A stretch of DNA of 64,000 bases, from assembly GCF_963662255.1 (NCBI RefSeq), contig NC_085055.1, forward strand, positions 17,718,704 to 17,782,703. Reading direction: 5' to 3'. The notes under the pieces are model-generated. The model saw nothing but the letters and a program-made list of their open reading frames with translations, ran no database searches and was not told the origin of the DNA. The translations under genes were made by a program, and so were the position numbers. Of this stretch, positions 1 to 12,200 are shown in pieces (positions within the stretch are counted from its first letter, which is position 1; every line of letters starts with the position of its first letter). Origin of the DNA: Cinclus cinclus. Lineage: Eukaryota > Chordata > Aves > Passeriformes > Cinclidae.

Positions 1-1834
1 GTCAAACTGTGCCTTTCTTGGGAGTAATTCAAATCCCCAGCTTAAATGCTCATCCTGCTACTAAGTTTTTTTCCAGTTTTGTTATGTGGCCTTTCTGCAG
101 GGCTCCACTTGTGCACTGCACCTGTGTGTCATGCAGCACTCTTAACACAAGGGGTTTAAAGGTATTTTAAACCTGATGGCAGCACTTCTGTGGTGTGTGA
201 GAGGGAGAGAGGCTGAGGACAGAACCCCATGGCTGTGGTGGCCCACGTCCAGCACTCACCCAGGGGCAGGTGTGAGTGGCCATGGGCCCTGCTGAAAGGC
301 TCGCTGGAGCTGTTTGCATGCACCTATGAAGTCCACACAACCTGATATAAAACAGATTATCCACAGCCTCAGAAAACCTAAAAATGCTTACAATTTCTGC
401 CTGCATTTCTTTTGGAGATTTGCAGCCTGGGTTTAGAGAGGCACAGCTCTTTCACGTGCATGCTTCACACTCCTCAGACAGAACTCCCAGCTACGGTTTT
501 GGAATTGATTATGTTTATCCAGGCAGTCAGTGGATGGCAAAGCACCTCCTTTCCATTCTTCAGGGTCATTTTTCTCGCAGCCAGGAAGACAAGTGGCCAT
601 GGCTAGAAAGCTGGTTGTCACTGTACATTCTGCCAGGCAAGGCACAGGGGCCGTGCTTGAAGCTCTGCAGCAACAGCACGGTACATTTTCCTAGCCAAGC
701 AGACCACATTCACTGCTGTATTTCTCAACAGCTCATTGGTCCAACAGCTGAAATACATTGTTTTAAATAAGCAGCATGAGTTATAGGGGTGACCTTCCTC
801 TGGACACGCCTCCCTGCTATTCTACAAGTGTACACACAGTGTTGTAGGATGCATGGAAGACCAACTGTGATGTTGTGCAGCAGCAGAGAATGGTGGCATC
901 TTATCATTGTCACATGCTGTGGTCACCAGAGTCACTACCCAGCATCTTCCACAATGCAGTTTATGGACTCTCCTTGTCAGCCCTGCATGACAGGAAGGAC
1001 TTTTTTCCTTTCTCCTAACCAGGGGAGTTAAATTGGAGTTAAACAGTTTGAACTCAAGCTTCAGTGTTGTGATAATAACTCTACTCAGTTGTTTGTAGGC
1101 AGAGGATCTTTCAGTGGAGGCTCTGTTGTAAATCACATTAAACATTTTGTGTTAGCTTTTCCTTCTCTTTTATATTTTGGGTTTGTTTTTTTTTTTAGAT
1201 TGTAATAATGAGTAAAACCATCCACACAGAACTAGCCTGGTCTGGCAGTGCCATCAGAAGACACTGTGAGCTCTGCCCAATAATGGCTCTTTGCTCTGGC
1301 TGGTCACCTCTCCCCCCACCCCACCAATAACTTGTTCCCCGATACCCCAAACCTGAACCCTGCTTTAGCTTGCTCTACTGCTTCAGGAGCAGCTCCACAG
1401 CCAGCCAGGCAGAGGCACAACCCTGCTGCCCAGCAACCCCACAGCAAAACAGCCATGGCTACTGCTCTGGCAGGGATTTTGGCTGTGTACTTGTCATATT
1501 TAGTGGCCTGGGCAAAGGGTGTCTAATTACGGGAAACCGTAGGGACACAGCAGGGTCACTGATTTCTAACCCAAAGTTACTTGTGCACAGCAATTCCCAT
1601 GACTCCTCCAAGTCAGATATTTTAGGCCATTGCTTTGTGTTTGTGTAGCAAGGGCATGGTAGTGGCAGGGGGTGGCTATAAGGGTGACTTCTCTCAGAAG
1701 GTGCCAGAAACTTCCCATGTCCAGCAGAACCAATGCCAGCTGGCTTCCAGACAGATCCACTGCTGGCCAGCGCTGAGCCCATCAGTGACAGTAGCAGCAT
1801 CTTGGGGACAACAGACTTAGGAAGCAAGGAAAAA
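1..1834. other. Intergenic DNA beyond the SGPP2 3' end
   Basis: No exon, RNA gene or clear repeat was recognised. In amniotes the next gene on this side is expected to be FARSB, but none of it can be identified here. A poly-T run lies near 1186-1197. Part of this stretch could be distal SGPP2 3' UTR if the LTR signals are bypassed. Confidence 0.5.
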
Positions 1835-2613
1835 CCTGCACAACTGCAGGCAGTCAGAGGAGTGGAGATATGGGAAACAACTCTGCAGACACCAAGATCA
1901 TAGATGAAAGAGGAAGAGTAGCAGATGCTCTGGGTACCCAGAGCAGAGTTTCCCCTGCAGCCTGAGGTGCAGCCTGTGGTGAGGCAGCTGTGCCCCTGCA
2001 GCCCATGGAGGTCTATGGGGAACAGAGTTCCATCTGCAATCAATGGAGGACCCCCCCACTGAAGCAGAGTGATGTCCTAAAAAGGGTTTGAAAACCAAGC
2101 TGAAACAGGGTCCTGGCAGGACTTTGATCCCTCAGGGGACCCATGCTGGTGAAGAAGTGCAGCCCATGGAAAAATTCACATTGGAGAATTTTGAGAGCTG
2201 TGTTCTGTGGGAGGGAGCCCATGCTGGAGCAGGGGAGGAGAGTGAGAGGTCCTACCCCTGAGGAGGAAGGAGCAGCAGCATGTGATGAACTGACTGTGAT
2301 CTCCATTCCTATCCCCCTGTGATGGTGGGTAGGAGGAGGTAGAGACTTTAGGAGGGAAGCTGAACCTAGAAAGAAGGGAGGGGTAGGTGGAGGTGTTTGT
2401 AATGTTTGGTTTTATTTCTTAATATCCTACTGTGATTAGTTTGGTAATAAATTAAATTTATTTCCCCAAGTCGAATCTGTTTTGCCTATGACAGTAAAAC
2501 TGCTGAGTGATCTCTCCCTGCCCTTGTATCAAGCCATGACCCTCTCATGTTTTCTCTCCCTGAAGAGAGGGGAGTGTAGAGCAGCTTTGGTGAGCACCTG
2601 GCATCCAGCCAGA
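1835..2613 (+). mobile_element. Avian ERV-L-type LTR (solo or fragment)
   Basis: The segment has the hallmarks of a common bird ERV-L-like LTR. It has repeated 'gcccatggagg' and 'cccatgctgg' modules and the stretch 'cctgaggaggaaggagcagc'. A poly(A) signal AATAAATTAAA lies at 2446-2456, followed by 'ccccaagtcga'. The terminus reads 'gcacctggcatccagccag' before CCACCAC. It runs in plus orientation, antisense to SGPP2. No coding internal region is visible on either side, so a solo LTR is likely. The family call is from memory of such repeats and the 5' edge is approximate. The copy carries many substitutions and small gaps. Confidence 0.72.
2411..2462 (-). terminator. SGPP2: Candidate SGPP2 poly(A) signals inside antisense LTR
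   Basis: The plus strand has TTTATT at 2457-2462 and 2411-2416, which read AATAAA on the SGPP2 strand. They lie about 270 and 320 nt beyond the stop. I found no AATAAA or ATTAAA for that strand between the stop and 2462. Whether they are used is inference. Confidence 0.4.
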
Positions 2614-2732
2614 GCCAAACCCACCACCCCAGTGCAGAAAAGCACAAGACCCTCTGTGGTGGAGTCCCCAGCCCAGATGATGGTGTCTCCGAAGCGGTGG
2701 TGCCGCGGTGGCTCAGCGAGCAGGAGCTGTGC

Positions 2733-3275
2733 TCACATCAGTCCCAGCAGCTCGTGCAACAGTGGCACAATCACGGTGGCCGTGAAGCCAACGCAGGAGT
2801 ACGTCACAAATTTATAGGGCACCTCAACTTCCAGGCGTCTCCGTGCTGCCAGGTCACGAATGGGGAACTTGTACCGATAGCCCAGCATGCCAAGGACCAC
2901 GCTCTTCATGACCCAGCGTGTCAGCAGGACAACCAAGATCCCTACGAGGAACCTGGCCAGCACAAACACCATTGTACTGGTGATCGCAGGAAAGCCAGGC
3001 TGAACACTTTTGCTGGTGTAGGCTGAAGCAGCATACTGGTTGTTTAACCAAAATCCCACAGTTGCTCCAGCTGCTGCTCCTAAGATCGTAGTGGTGTCTC
3101 CCCTGGTGGGGCTGTAATAGTCTAGTTTGGGGTAGTTGTAGCATAAGACAAGAGGCACAACTATGGAAAACAGCGGGCAGAAGGGGCTGGTTAGCAGCAA
3201 GTGATCTATTGTGTCCCACGCAGGATACAAGAGCACGAGCAGCCCAGCCGAAATCAGTGCTCCTCCGATCACATC
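2733..3275 (-). CDS. SGPP2: SGPP2 terminal coding exon 5
   Basis: This exon encodes residues 217-396 and the TGA stop at 2735-2733. It begins with D217 of motif C3, followed by several hydrophobic membrane segments. It includes [20 protein letters not shown], near-identical to the mammalian SGPP2 stretch, and ends ...HELLGLM. The acceptor is TTACAG. The stop lies only 120 bp from the edge of an ERV LTR on the 3' side. Confidence 0.96.
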   Translation of the reverse strand, partial: DVIGGALISAGLLVLLYPAWDTIDHLLLTSPFCPLFSIVVPLVLCYNYPKLDYYSPTRGDTTTILGAAAGATVGFWLNNQYAASAYTSKSVQPGFPAITSTMVFVLARFLVGILVVLLTRWVMKSVVLGMLGYRYKFPIRDLAARRRLEVEVPYKFVTYSCVGFTATVIVPLLHELLGLM

Positions 3276-6200
3276 CTGTAAGGAAATCACATTTTAAAAG
3301 GCTTTGTGAGGCCCAGAAGGTAAACCAGGTATTTGGGTGATAATAAAAGACTAGTATCTGCGTTGGTGGGGCAAAGCAGTGAAGGAACACCCTAAATCCA
3401 GTGATGGCATTATCCATGTGCAGGGACAACCTGAAGCCTGTGCTAAACAAAACACGACAATGCACAAACCCAACCTTAGCCTATGCATATGCATGTGTCT
3501 GTGGCCACACATTATTCTCCTCACCTGCTCTCATGTTTTGAGGGCATTCTCCACCTGCATCCTCAGAAAAGGCACGTGCACAACTCCATCTCAGGGACAA
3601 CATTGCAGTGAGCTGCTTCCACACAAACCCTTTCCCTCCCATAACCCTACGAGCAACTTCATCACATCCGTGTGATTATCCCTAGCTTGCTTTGCATAAA
3701 GGGGGAGATGCTGTCCTTTGCCAGGGACAGGCTCCCATCCCAGAAACACAAGCTCCAGGGATGGAAAGTGCAGAGCAGTGGGACGTGGTGCGTGTGCCTT
3801 GGTTTCTGCCAGGAGGGAGGGAGGGAGGCACCTCCAGGCACGAATACAGCAAAGAGAAATTTGTTGCCCAAGTCTCTGAATTCCAGCTTTCAGTACAGTG
3901 CCTGAAGCAAGCATACAGTTAAACCCTAATTTATTAACAGAGGCAAATAAGGTGTTTTGAGAACTTGATTGTTGTCAGCCACAAAGCTGACAGACAGGAG
4001 GCAACCCCTAACAAAAGCCATCTGTATGAGAGCAGCCAGGTAAAAAGCAATAAAACAAGTTTTCCTGTGCTGCCCTTCAAGTGTCACGTAGAGGCAGCAG
4101 TGTTAGTACAGCCACAAAATGCTCTGCAAAAGCTGAAGTTAGTCACAGACAGAATTGTCCTCTTTTAAGATTGTATCTTTTTCACAAGTTCTGACAGCTG
4201 ACTACTACCATGCTTGGTCACAGTCTGAAAATTATTTATGTGAGCTTCCCTTTGAGCTAGGCAGGAATGAGGGGAGTTTTTCACAACAGAAATATCTAAT
4301 GACATCCTGATAAATGCATTACTCCTGTATGGCTGAACTTCAGCTGTTTATAACTTCCATTAGATTCACAGCACATTTGGTTTCAAAGGACTCTTACAGC
4401 CATTTTGCATATTCCAAACACAAATTTCCATTTATTCCCTCATCCAAAACACGAGGCTGGCCATGGAAATACACAAACTTGATCATGGATGTCTAGTGTA
4501 TAAAATACCATTATATTATATACCTTTACTTTACAGTAATTCATGTTTTGATGTCAATTCCTAGATGATACCTTTACACAAAAAGCATGTTTTAGCCCAA
4601 CTCTAAGAACTGCCTCAGCACAAAAAAGCTGGGGGCTGCTCCCAGCACTGATGCTTGGAAATCCCATCCCCACTCTGTATATCCATTTCCCACACAGATG
4701 TTTGTCCATTTCATGTTAGAAGAAAAAGTCCTGTATACCCCTCCATGGCTGATCAAGGAGCAAAACTCAAAAGCTGCTCACATACTTTTCTGCTCCAATT
4801 AAAGAAATGTAACCAACTATTCACATTTCCTCACAAAACTTTGGTCAGACTTACCCAGCTGACTCCAGCAGTTCCAGATGCAGTTGCAAACAGTCCCTAT
4901 TTACAAACCTGATTAAAGTTTTCTGAATCTTGTTATCCTCCCACTCAGCCCCAGTACAGCAACCAGGACCTCGACCAGCAGCATTGTACCTGTGGTCTCC
5001 AAACTGGGTGCACAAAGCAACCCATGGGGCTGGGGGGGTGGAGAACATACTTTTTGCACTGTTCCTAAGTAAAAAAAATGTGCATTTTTTAAAAGCAGTG
5101 CTTATTTCATCTTTGTCTTATATTGGTTAATTTTGTGTGTTTTATAATGTATAATGTATAATAAAATATATATTTTATAATGTATATATATTATGATATA
5201 ATATAATACATATAATGTATAATATATATTTTATAATGTATAATTTATCAGTACAGTAGTACATGTATACAATTTGTAAGTAAATATCTATATATCTATA
5301 TCTATATCTATATCTATATATATAGGAGGCCAGTGGTTTACTCTGTTTTCCCCCTATCCACCAATATCTGGGCTTCTCATTTTGGAAACTCCTCACTAGA
5401 AGCTGCTGCAGAGCTCAGGAGATGCCGTGGCTGGCTGTGGTGGCTCCCTTCAGTCCCAGTGTGCACGGGCAGGTTTGATTTTTTGAACACCCAGAGGATG
5501 TGGGCAAGATCCAGCCCAACACTTCCAGAAATAATGATTTCCCCCCCTGCTTGTTATACTGAGGAGAAGATGGGAAGAGGAGGGGGGGCTCCGATTTCTG
5601 CGAGAACAGCTGCTCTGTGCAGGGTCCCTGCTGTGTCCCCCGGAGCAGGACCCGAGTTTTTCCCGAGGGTGGAGCAGCTCCTAGCACACCCAGGAAGCAC
5701 ATTCCTGCCTGTCTGCCTGTGTAAACAGATTAGCCTCTCGCCAAGCCCGCAATTATAAAGGAATTTTTAAATAAGGGCAGGCACGGATTTTGCTCAAGGT
5801 GCAGTAATACCTGCAAAATTTAAAACCTCCGGTTGTCCTGCTGGGATGCTCCAGGTCCCTCGGCACAGACAAGTCCTCCCCAGGTTCCATCTACCTCCCC
5901 TAAAGCCCCTCCGCTGCCATGCAGCTCAGCCCTGCTCTCACACAGCGCCAAACGCCTGCCCTGCTTCCCCGATATTGCTAATCCAGGCAAAAAGAACTCT
6001 TTTCCTATTGTCTGGTACATGGTTCCCTTACACTTTCATTCAGTGTGAGACACTACTCACACTCCTGAACTCCACTCCTAAGGACAGTACTATACAGTGG
6101 GTAAGGTACTGTGATTATGTTGTGTGTTTATCAGCTTTAAAACATCTAAGATAATTTCAGTATTAATGGTAGTATGAAAAAACCTGAAATACAGCCCAGC

Positions 6201-9200
6201 AAAGGGACAGGGTGGGAGCTTCAGAACACCCCACCCCACCCACCCCTGTCCCCCATGGGAGGTGTAATCAGAAATAAATACATCAACACTAAATGGGTAT
6301 ATCTCAGGGGGAAAAAAACCCTTCAGGGCTGTTTTTTTAGATGATTATAAAAAGTGACCATGCTGGTCAGCTCAGGACATTATTTATTGTAATTCAGGGC
6401 AGTTGCAGTGCCAGTGAGGGTCTCACCACACCAGCTCTGGCTCTGGAGGGAATGGCTTCAGCAGAGGTGAGTCCCTGATTTGAGTCAGGGACCAAAAATT
6501 GGGCCAGTGTTTTACAATGGAAAGCAAAGTCTTATTTACTAAAATACAGCTCTCTGGGGAAAAAAAAGGGAAACAACAATTACCAGTCTTATCATCTTCG
6601 ATTGCTTTTTGTCTCTCAGAAATAACCCCTAAAAATTTACAGATTCACTTCTTCAAAATGTGTCCAAATTTCTACTTTTTTTTTACTTTGCCTTTTCCAG
6701 GTAACTCCAGATCCCCTCTTTACCAGGTCGTCAGACTCCACCGTTTAGTACCCACAAGAAAGGACCCTGCATTTCCCCCATTTTTCCATGCACATGGGCC
6801 ACTCTGATGTTGAGGGGTGGAAGATGGGTGGTTGTAACTAATTTACCTGTCAGCAGTATGAGTGCATTGCTGCCACCCCATTCTCTGGCTGGGTGGTGCT
6901 GTCCAGATTACAGACCAGCCATGGGTGTTTGTTCGTTTTTTCTGAGCATAATATTCATTCTGGTACAGCTGGAAGGATGCAGATAGCTCCCACACCAGCT
7001 GCCTGCCTCTCCAGGAGGTTTTTAATGGTAATATCTCTTCTAATGACATCACTGCTTTTTCTGATACCACTCCTCATTCAAAAACAAGGCCAGCAGTGCT
7101 GAAATGCAAACAGAGTTGTAGAGCTGAAACTACAGAAGATGAGATTCTGCACTGGAGCTGCAGGAAAGCACAATGCAACTGCCCTCTGGTTCCTCAGACA
7201 GGAAAAATCCAGTTACACCAAGTCCATGGATATTTGTTACCCATTCTTTTGCTTTACTAAAATGCTAATACATGATATACTTAATACATTATTTTATCCT
7301 TTCTGTTAAGGCCTCAGTTAAAAACCCAGTGGCTCTTCCAGCCGATGGCTTGGCTGGACATTGCTGTGCCTCAGCCCTGTGACATCACAGCTCTGAACAG
7401 CAGTTCTGACCCCAGGAGCTGTCCCACCAAGGGTCACAAACAGCTCTGAACTGCACCTCTTCCCCAAAGAACTGCAGGTAGGACTGGTGCCTTGGGTTTT
7501 AGCTTTTGTATTTTTCAGATTCTCTGCTGCCTAGTGTGTAACTCTGAAACTTGATATTAGGTGTTGGTAAGTTCTCTTCACTGGGTAGTTAGACAAAACA
7601 ATTCCTTCCTTGCTAGAGAATCAAGGACAACTGGAACCTAAAAAAGCAGAGGCAACAGTGAGGGAAAAGGGGCAAGCCAGGGGGCTGAGACTTCATGGCA
7701 TGGGGCTGTTGTTGGATAATTGATCCCAACATATAATGAACCAAAACTTAGAAAAAATGTAAAGGCTCATGACCAGGAGCTGTCTTGGATTTGATTTGGG
7801 TGTAGCCCCGGCCAGGCTCTTGCATTGCCCACAGTGTATCCTTTCAATAAATACCTATTTTATTCCTTTTGATCTGTCTAGTGTCTGTTCCAGGTCAGCC
7901 TTTCCAGGCATCAGTTCAGCAGAGCCAGTCATTGTGGGTGATAAGCTGTTGCAGAGAGAGGGGCTGCATGTGGAAGCTGTCATCACTGGGCTTTTCCCCA
8001 GCTCCATCCCCACCAAGGCACACACAGGATAAAGACCCCAGCCAAGCACACTTGCCCTTTTGAAAGGCAGCATTGCTCACACTTCAGCTAAGAAACCTTT
8101 TTTTAGAATTTTATTTTACAGCCCTTTTCTATCATGTCAAAAGCACAATGGTCTTTTTCTTCTTTACCCTAAAATTCATCTAAATTTAGAGGGGTCTTCC
8201 ATTATGACAGGCCAGCAAGAGAAGTATGCAAAGAATTTTTACTGATTGACTTAAGGTCAGTAGCCCAGAAAGGGTGTCTGCAGCTTCGATGTAAGATGTT
8301 TTGATCCACTGGCCTGAAAGGGAAGGTCAAGCTATATTTTATAGCTAACCTTAATCTCATGAGGGCTCCCTTTCTTACAGTCATCAAGTCTCATTACAAA
8401 CATAATTATTACTTAGTAAAAAAGATTCAATTATTTATGCATATGCAGCCAACAACTCTAGCTAGAAGGTTTTATCCACGTTTGGGAAGCTCTGACCACT
8501 ATATATAACAGATCAATAAAGTTTCCTCTTGTCAGGAGAGAGGCAGCTATCACAGGCACACTGAAACTTGTTCCTAAAGCAGCACTGATGTCTCTAAGCA
8601 ACTGTGCCCAGCGAGTTTGTCATATAAAGTCACAGACATCGTATAATTATTTTCAGACCAAGTATTTGCACATCTCAGTCCCTTAAGAATTAGTTTCCTT
8701 CCAGCTGAAAACAAGAAACCTGTCATTTCCGAGTGCCTTGCGCCTGCCGCTGCCCAGGTCCTCCAGGGCAGCTCACTCGCCGCGCTTCACCCCGCGAGTC
8801 ACCGAGCTGCAATTGCTCCCTGGCGCTCCCAGGCTCGGCCGGCCCCGGCACTTCTGGCTGGAAACAGCGATACTATTGCACAAAGGGCTGAGCCAAGGAG
8901 CAGCCCAAGCGCATTCCTCGCAATTAGCATTTCGAAACGGAGAGCTGCCGCGGGGATGCCGCGCTGACCTCACCCGGCTCCCCGGGCTGTAAATCCCTCC
9001 CCTGCGGACTCCGACTGCGATAGCCCCGGGCTCTCCTCACTGCTCCTCTGGTGCACAGCCCCAGATCCGGTGGCACGGCTCATCCGCTGCCGTGGTGGCA
9101 CGGCCGAGGCGGGCGATCCATCAGCCGGAGAGCGGGAGATGGGAGTTGCTGCGGGAAAGCAGAGCTGGAGGCACATCCTTACCAGGACTGTGTGCATCCC

Positions 9201-12200
9201 TGTGTAGAGCCTGCTCAGACACACCAGCGTCGAAAACACAAATGCTGCTACCAGGCCGAGCTCAAATGGATACTGTGAAAGGGGGGGAAAAAAAATTACA
9301 TACACCCATTAAACCGAGCAGCTGGACTGACATAAGGGTCTTGTGCTAGCAAGAGGCTCCTGTACTTTCCTCAAGAGATTAATGTGACCTGAGACAAGGC
9401 CCCCCCTCAATCAACACGCAACCTGCTAGAAGGTCATTTCATTACCTGTGGTGCCCGATTCTGGAAGATCTGGTCTCACTGTGGAGAACTCTGAAATAGA
9501 GGCTATTTGCAGAATTGTTCCTTACAATAGATGTCTGCAAAAACCATGTTAGTGTTAAAGAGCTTAAGGAAAAAGGCACAGCATGTTGTACAAGCCACGC
9601 CTGAGGTAGCACTGCAGTCTCAGCTCAGCCAAGGGGATTGAGACAGCTGCAGGGTCTGACCAGAAGTGATCAATAATCCTGGAGCAGTGGGCTGAGTGGG
9701 GAGAATCAACCTCTGGGCTGAAACCACAATCCAGCTATTACAGCAGTCAGGACTGCTCTTCCCCATGACACTTAGTCATCTTCTTATTAAGCTGTTTTTG
9801 CTTAATGCCGTCTCTGAGTAGCCTGAATACATGGAAAGAAGCATTTAAATAAATCAACATTTAAAAATGAAAACCCCCACATTTGGTGAAGAATAAGCTT
9901 AACATATTAGCTCTTAATCCACTCGTTCAAACCCTGAAACTGAATGGGCTGCTGGAGTCCTCTCAGTCCATAAGGGAGATTTTTCTGCAAAAAATAAACC
10001 AACTCAGAATAGAAATAAATGCAATTAATTCATCCTATTGGACAAAAAGTCTCCATCTTCTGCCAGAGGCTGACAACTGACATGGGTGACCACAGGTCAA
10101 CACAAAAATGCTTCTGTGGAAATTCTAACCATAACAGCTCTCTTCTGACCCTTTCCCCTGGCATACTCCAGCCCTCTGAACAGAGAGCTCAGACCCAGCT
10201 GCAGATGTCACTCCCAATTCATAAAACACTACTTTTCATCATTTCTCTAAGCCTTTGGAACATTTACACCCACTTGACTCCTCCCACAGCAGGCAGCATG
10301 GGAGCTAGTCCAGATCAGTAATTGATGATTAGGGCACCTTGAGAAGATAGCAGCATAATGTACTGGGATATTTTTCCGTCTCAATAGAGGCAATTAAATC
10401 ATTTAATTATTTGACAGCAGCTTTATTGTTTCATGGCAGTTTCCAAGAAGCACAAGACAGCCTGTGAAGAGCTGCATGTCCCACTGGTCATTAGTGGATT
10501 GAAGAGAAGGCGATGCTGACTGGGTCTTCTTGGCAGCTCTGACACATGGGATGGATGTGGCCTTCCAGGGCTGACAAGTATGTCCTCTTATGGCTCCTCA
10601 TCCCCATCCCACTGTCAAGCTGCTCTGACCAGTTACCACACAGGGAGCAGGATCCCTCTTGGTTACAAGGGTTTATGCCCTGAGAGGGCCGAGAAGCATT
10701 CTTAAAGACAATGCAGCCAGGAAGTTATTCCTGCTAGAGTACAGGAAACACAGGCTTGGATTCATTAAATGGAATGAAAATAATCATCATGGAGAAATTA
10801 GTTTCCAGGAAATAAACCTTTTAGGAAGATGAGTAAAAATGACGAGACTTCCCCAAGCAGCCTGCAGCTGCAGTGCAGTGCAGTTGCTGTTACTCCTCTG
10901 ACAAAAGCAGGCTTTCCAATCATGTTGTGTGCTGTTAGTCTGACACAGATGAGAGCCAGGGAACTTCCAAGGATGCTTTTCCTTTCATACAGAAACCATG
11001 TGACACAGAGCTCCTTTGGCTTCCCTTCGAGTCAGCGCTGTCCCATTGTGATGCACTGACTTGGTGGGCATGGGGTGAGCACAAAATGCTGGCAGCCAGG
11101 CAGCTTCCCTCCGTGGTCACCCTACGTGCCAAAGCACAGTGAGCCCACCAAACCACAGCAGGACAGTGCAGCCTGCCAGTGGCTCTGGGAGGAGGCCATG
11201 CAAATAAAAATACCAAAAGGACATTTCCACTAAATTTTTTTTTGTGTCTATTATTGACCAGCTACTGGTAAGCACAGGGAAGAATACACATCTGTGAAAA
11301 TAAATACAAAACTCCTCTGGAAGTAGCAACATCTTTGGAATTGCAAGCTTTATGTGGCTTGCTGGAAGCACACACAGGCTTTCGCTTTTTAATGTGTTTT
11401 CTTTTCCTTCTTCTGTTTTCTTTTGGTACCCCTACCTTGTACTGGTTCATGGTTGCAATGAAAAAGGAGAAGGAGATGGCTGTAGCTGCCATGGCGTGGG
11501 TGGAAGGCATCCCATACTCTGCATTTGTCCTCATCTCCAGCTTCACGACAGGTGGTGACAGGGGCCGAGGCCACTTCAGGATGTCCTTGGAGACCTGGCC
11601 TATGTACATCACTATCTGGGGACAGGAAAGGCCACAGGGCTGTCAGTCAGCGCAGGCAATCCCCATGCAGCCCACCCAAGAACCACCTGTATTTCTGTGC
11701 TTTTTCCTGCAGAATCCACCCCTCCAAGAGGAGAATTCATTCCCTGAATTATTAAAGGGGTTTCCATTAGCTCAGCCAGCAAAGGAAGTGGTGGTTTTGC
11801 TGCACCGCGTGGTAACCTGAGCAGAAGAGGAACCAAAAGGAGGGTTGGCTGATGAGATTCAGCAATACAGGACAGTGTGAGACAGACAGCTGGCTCCCAC
11901 CCCATGCCAGAGAAGTTTAAGTTTCCTCCCTATCCCTTACAACCCCTCTACTGCAAAGAAAGTAGCCATAAGCAAAATTTTTCCAGCCCCCACGTTCGAA
12001 TCACTGCCTTGCCCAGCCGTGCCCAGCCCCAGCTCTCCCCCAGTGGCAGCAGCTCCCACTCCACCCAGAGCACTCAGTGCTGCAGGAGCCCTGCTGGGAT
12101 GCACCACCCTCGTGGTTATTAAATGACAGCCTTGGCATCCTCACAGAGGGAAAACTGGACAAGCAACATGAGGTACCAGTTCTCCTGCCCAGCTCCCCAG

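Larger units (their letters stand above)
3276..9182 (-). other. SGPP2: SGPP2 intron 4
   Basis: A 5.9 kb phase-0 intron with GTAAGG donor and TTACAG acceptor. It contains AT-rich microsatellite DNA near 5.1-5.3 kb and, at its 5' end in gene orientation, a CpG-rich segment. No other exon was seen. Confidence 0.85.

Noticed and set aside
1..1834. FARSB 3' exon
   Set aside because: Expected neighbour, but no frame shows tRNA-synthetase-like sequence.
1459..2306. Minus-strand ORFs of 88-194 codons
   Set aside because: They overlap the LTR and its flank antisense, with no domain or coding-like composition.
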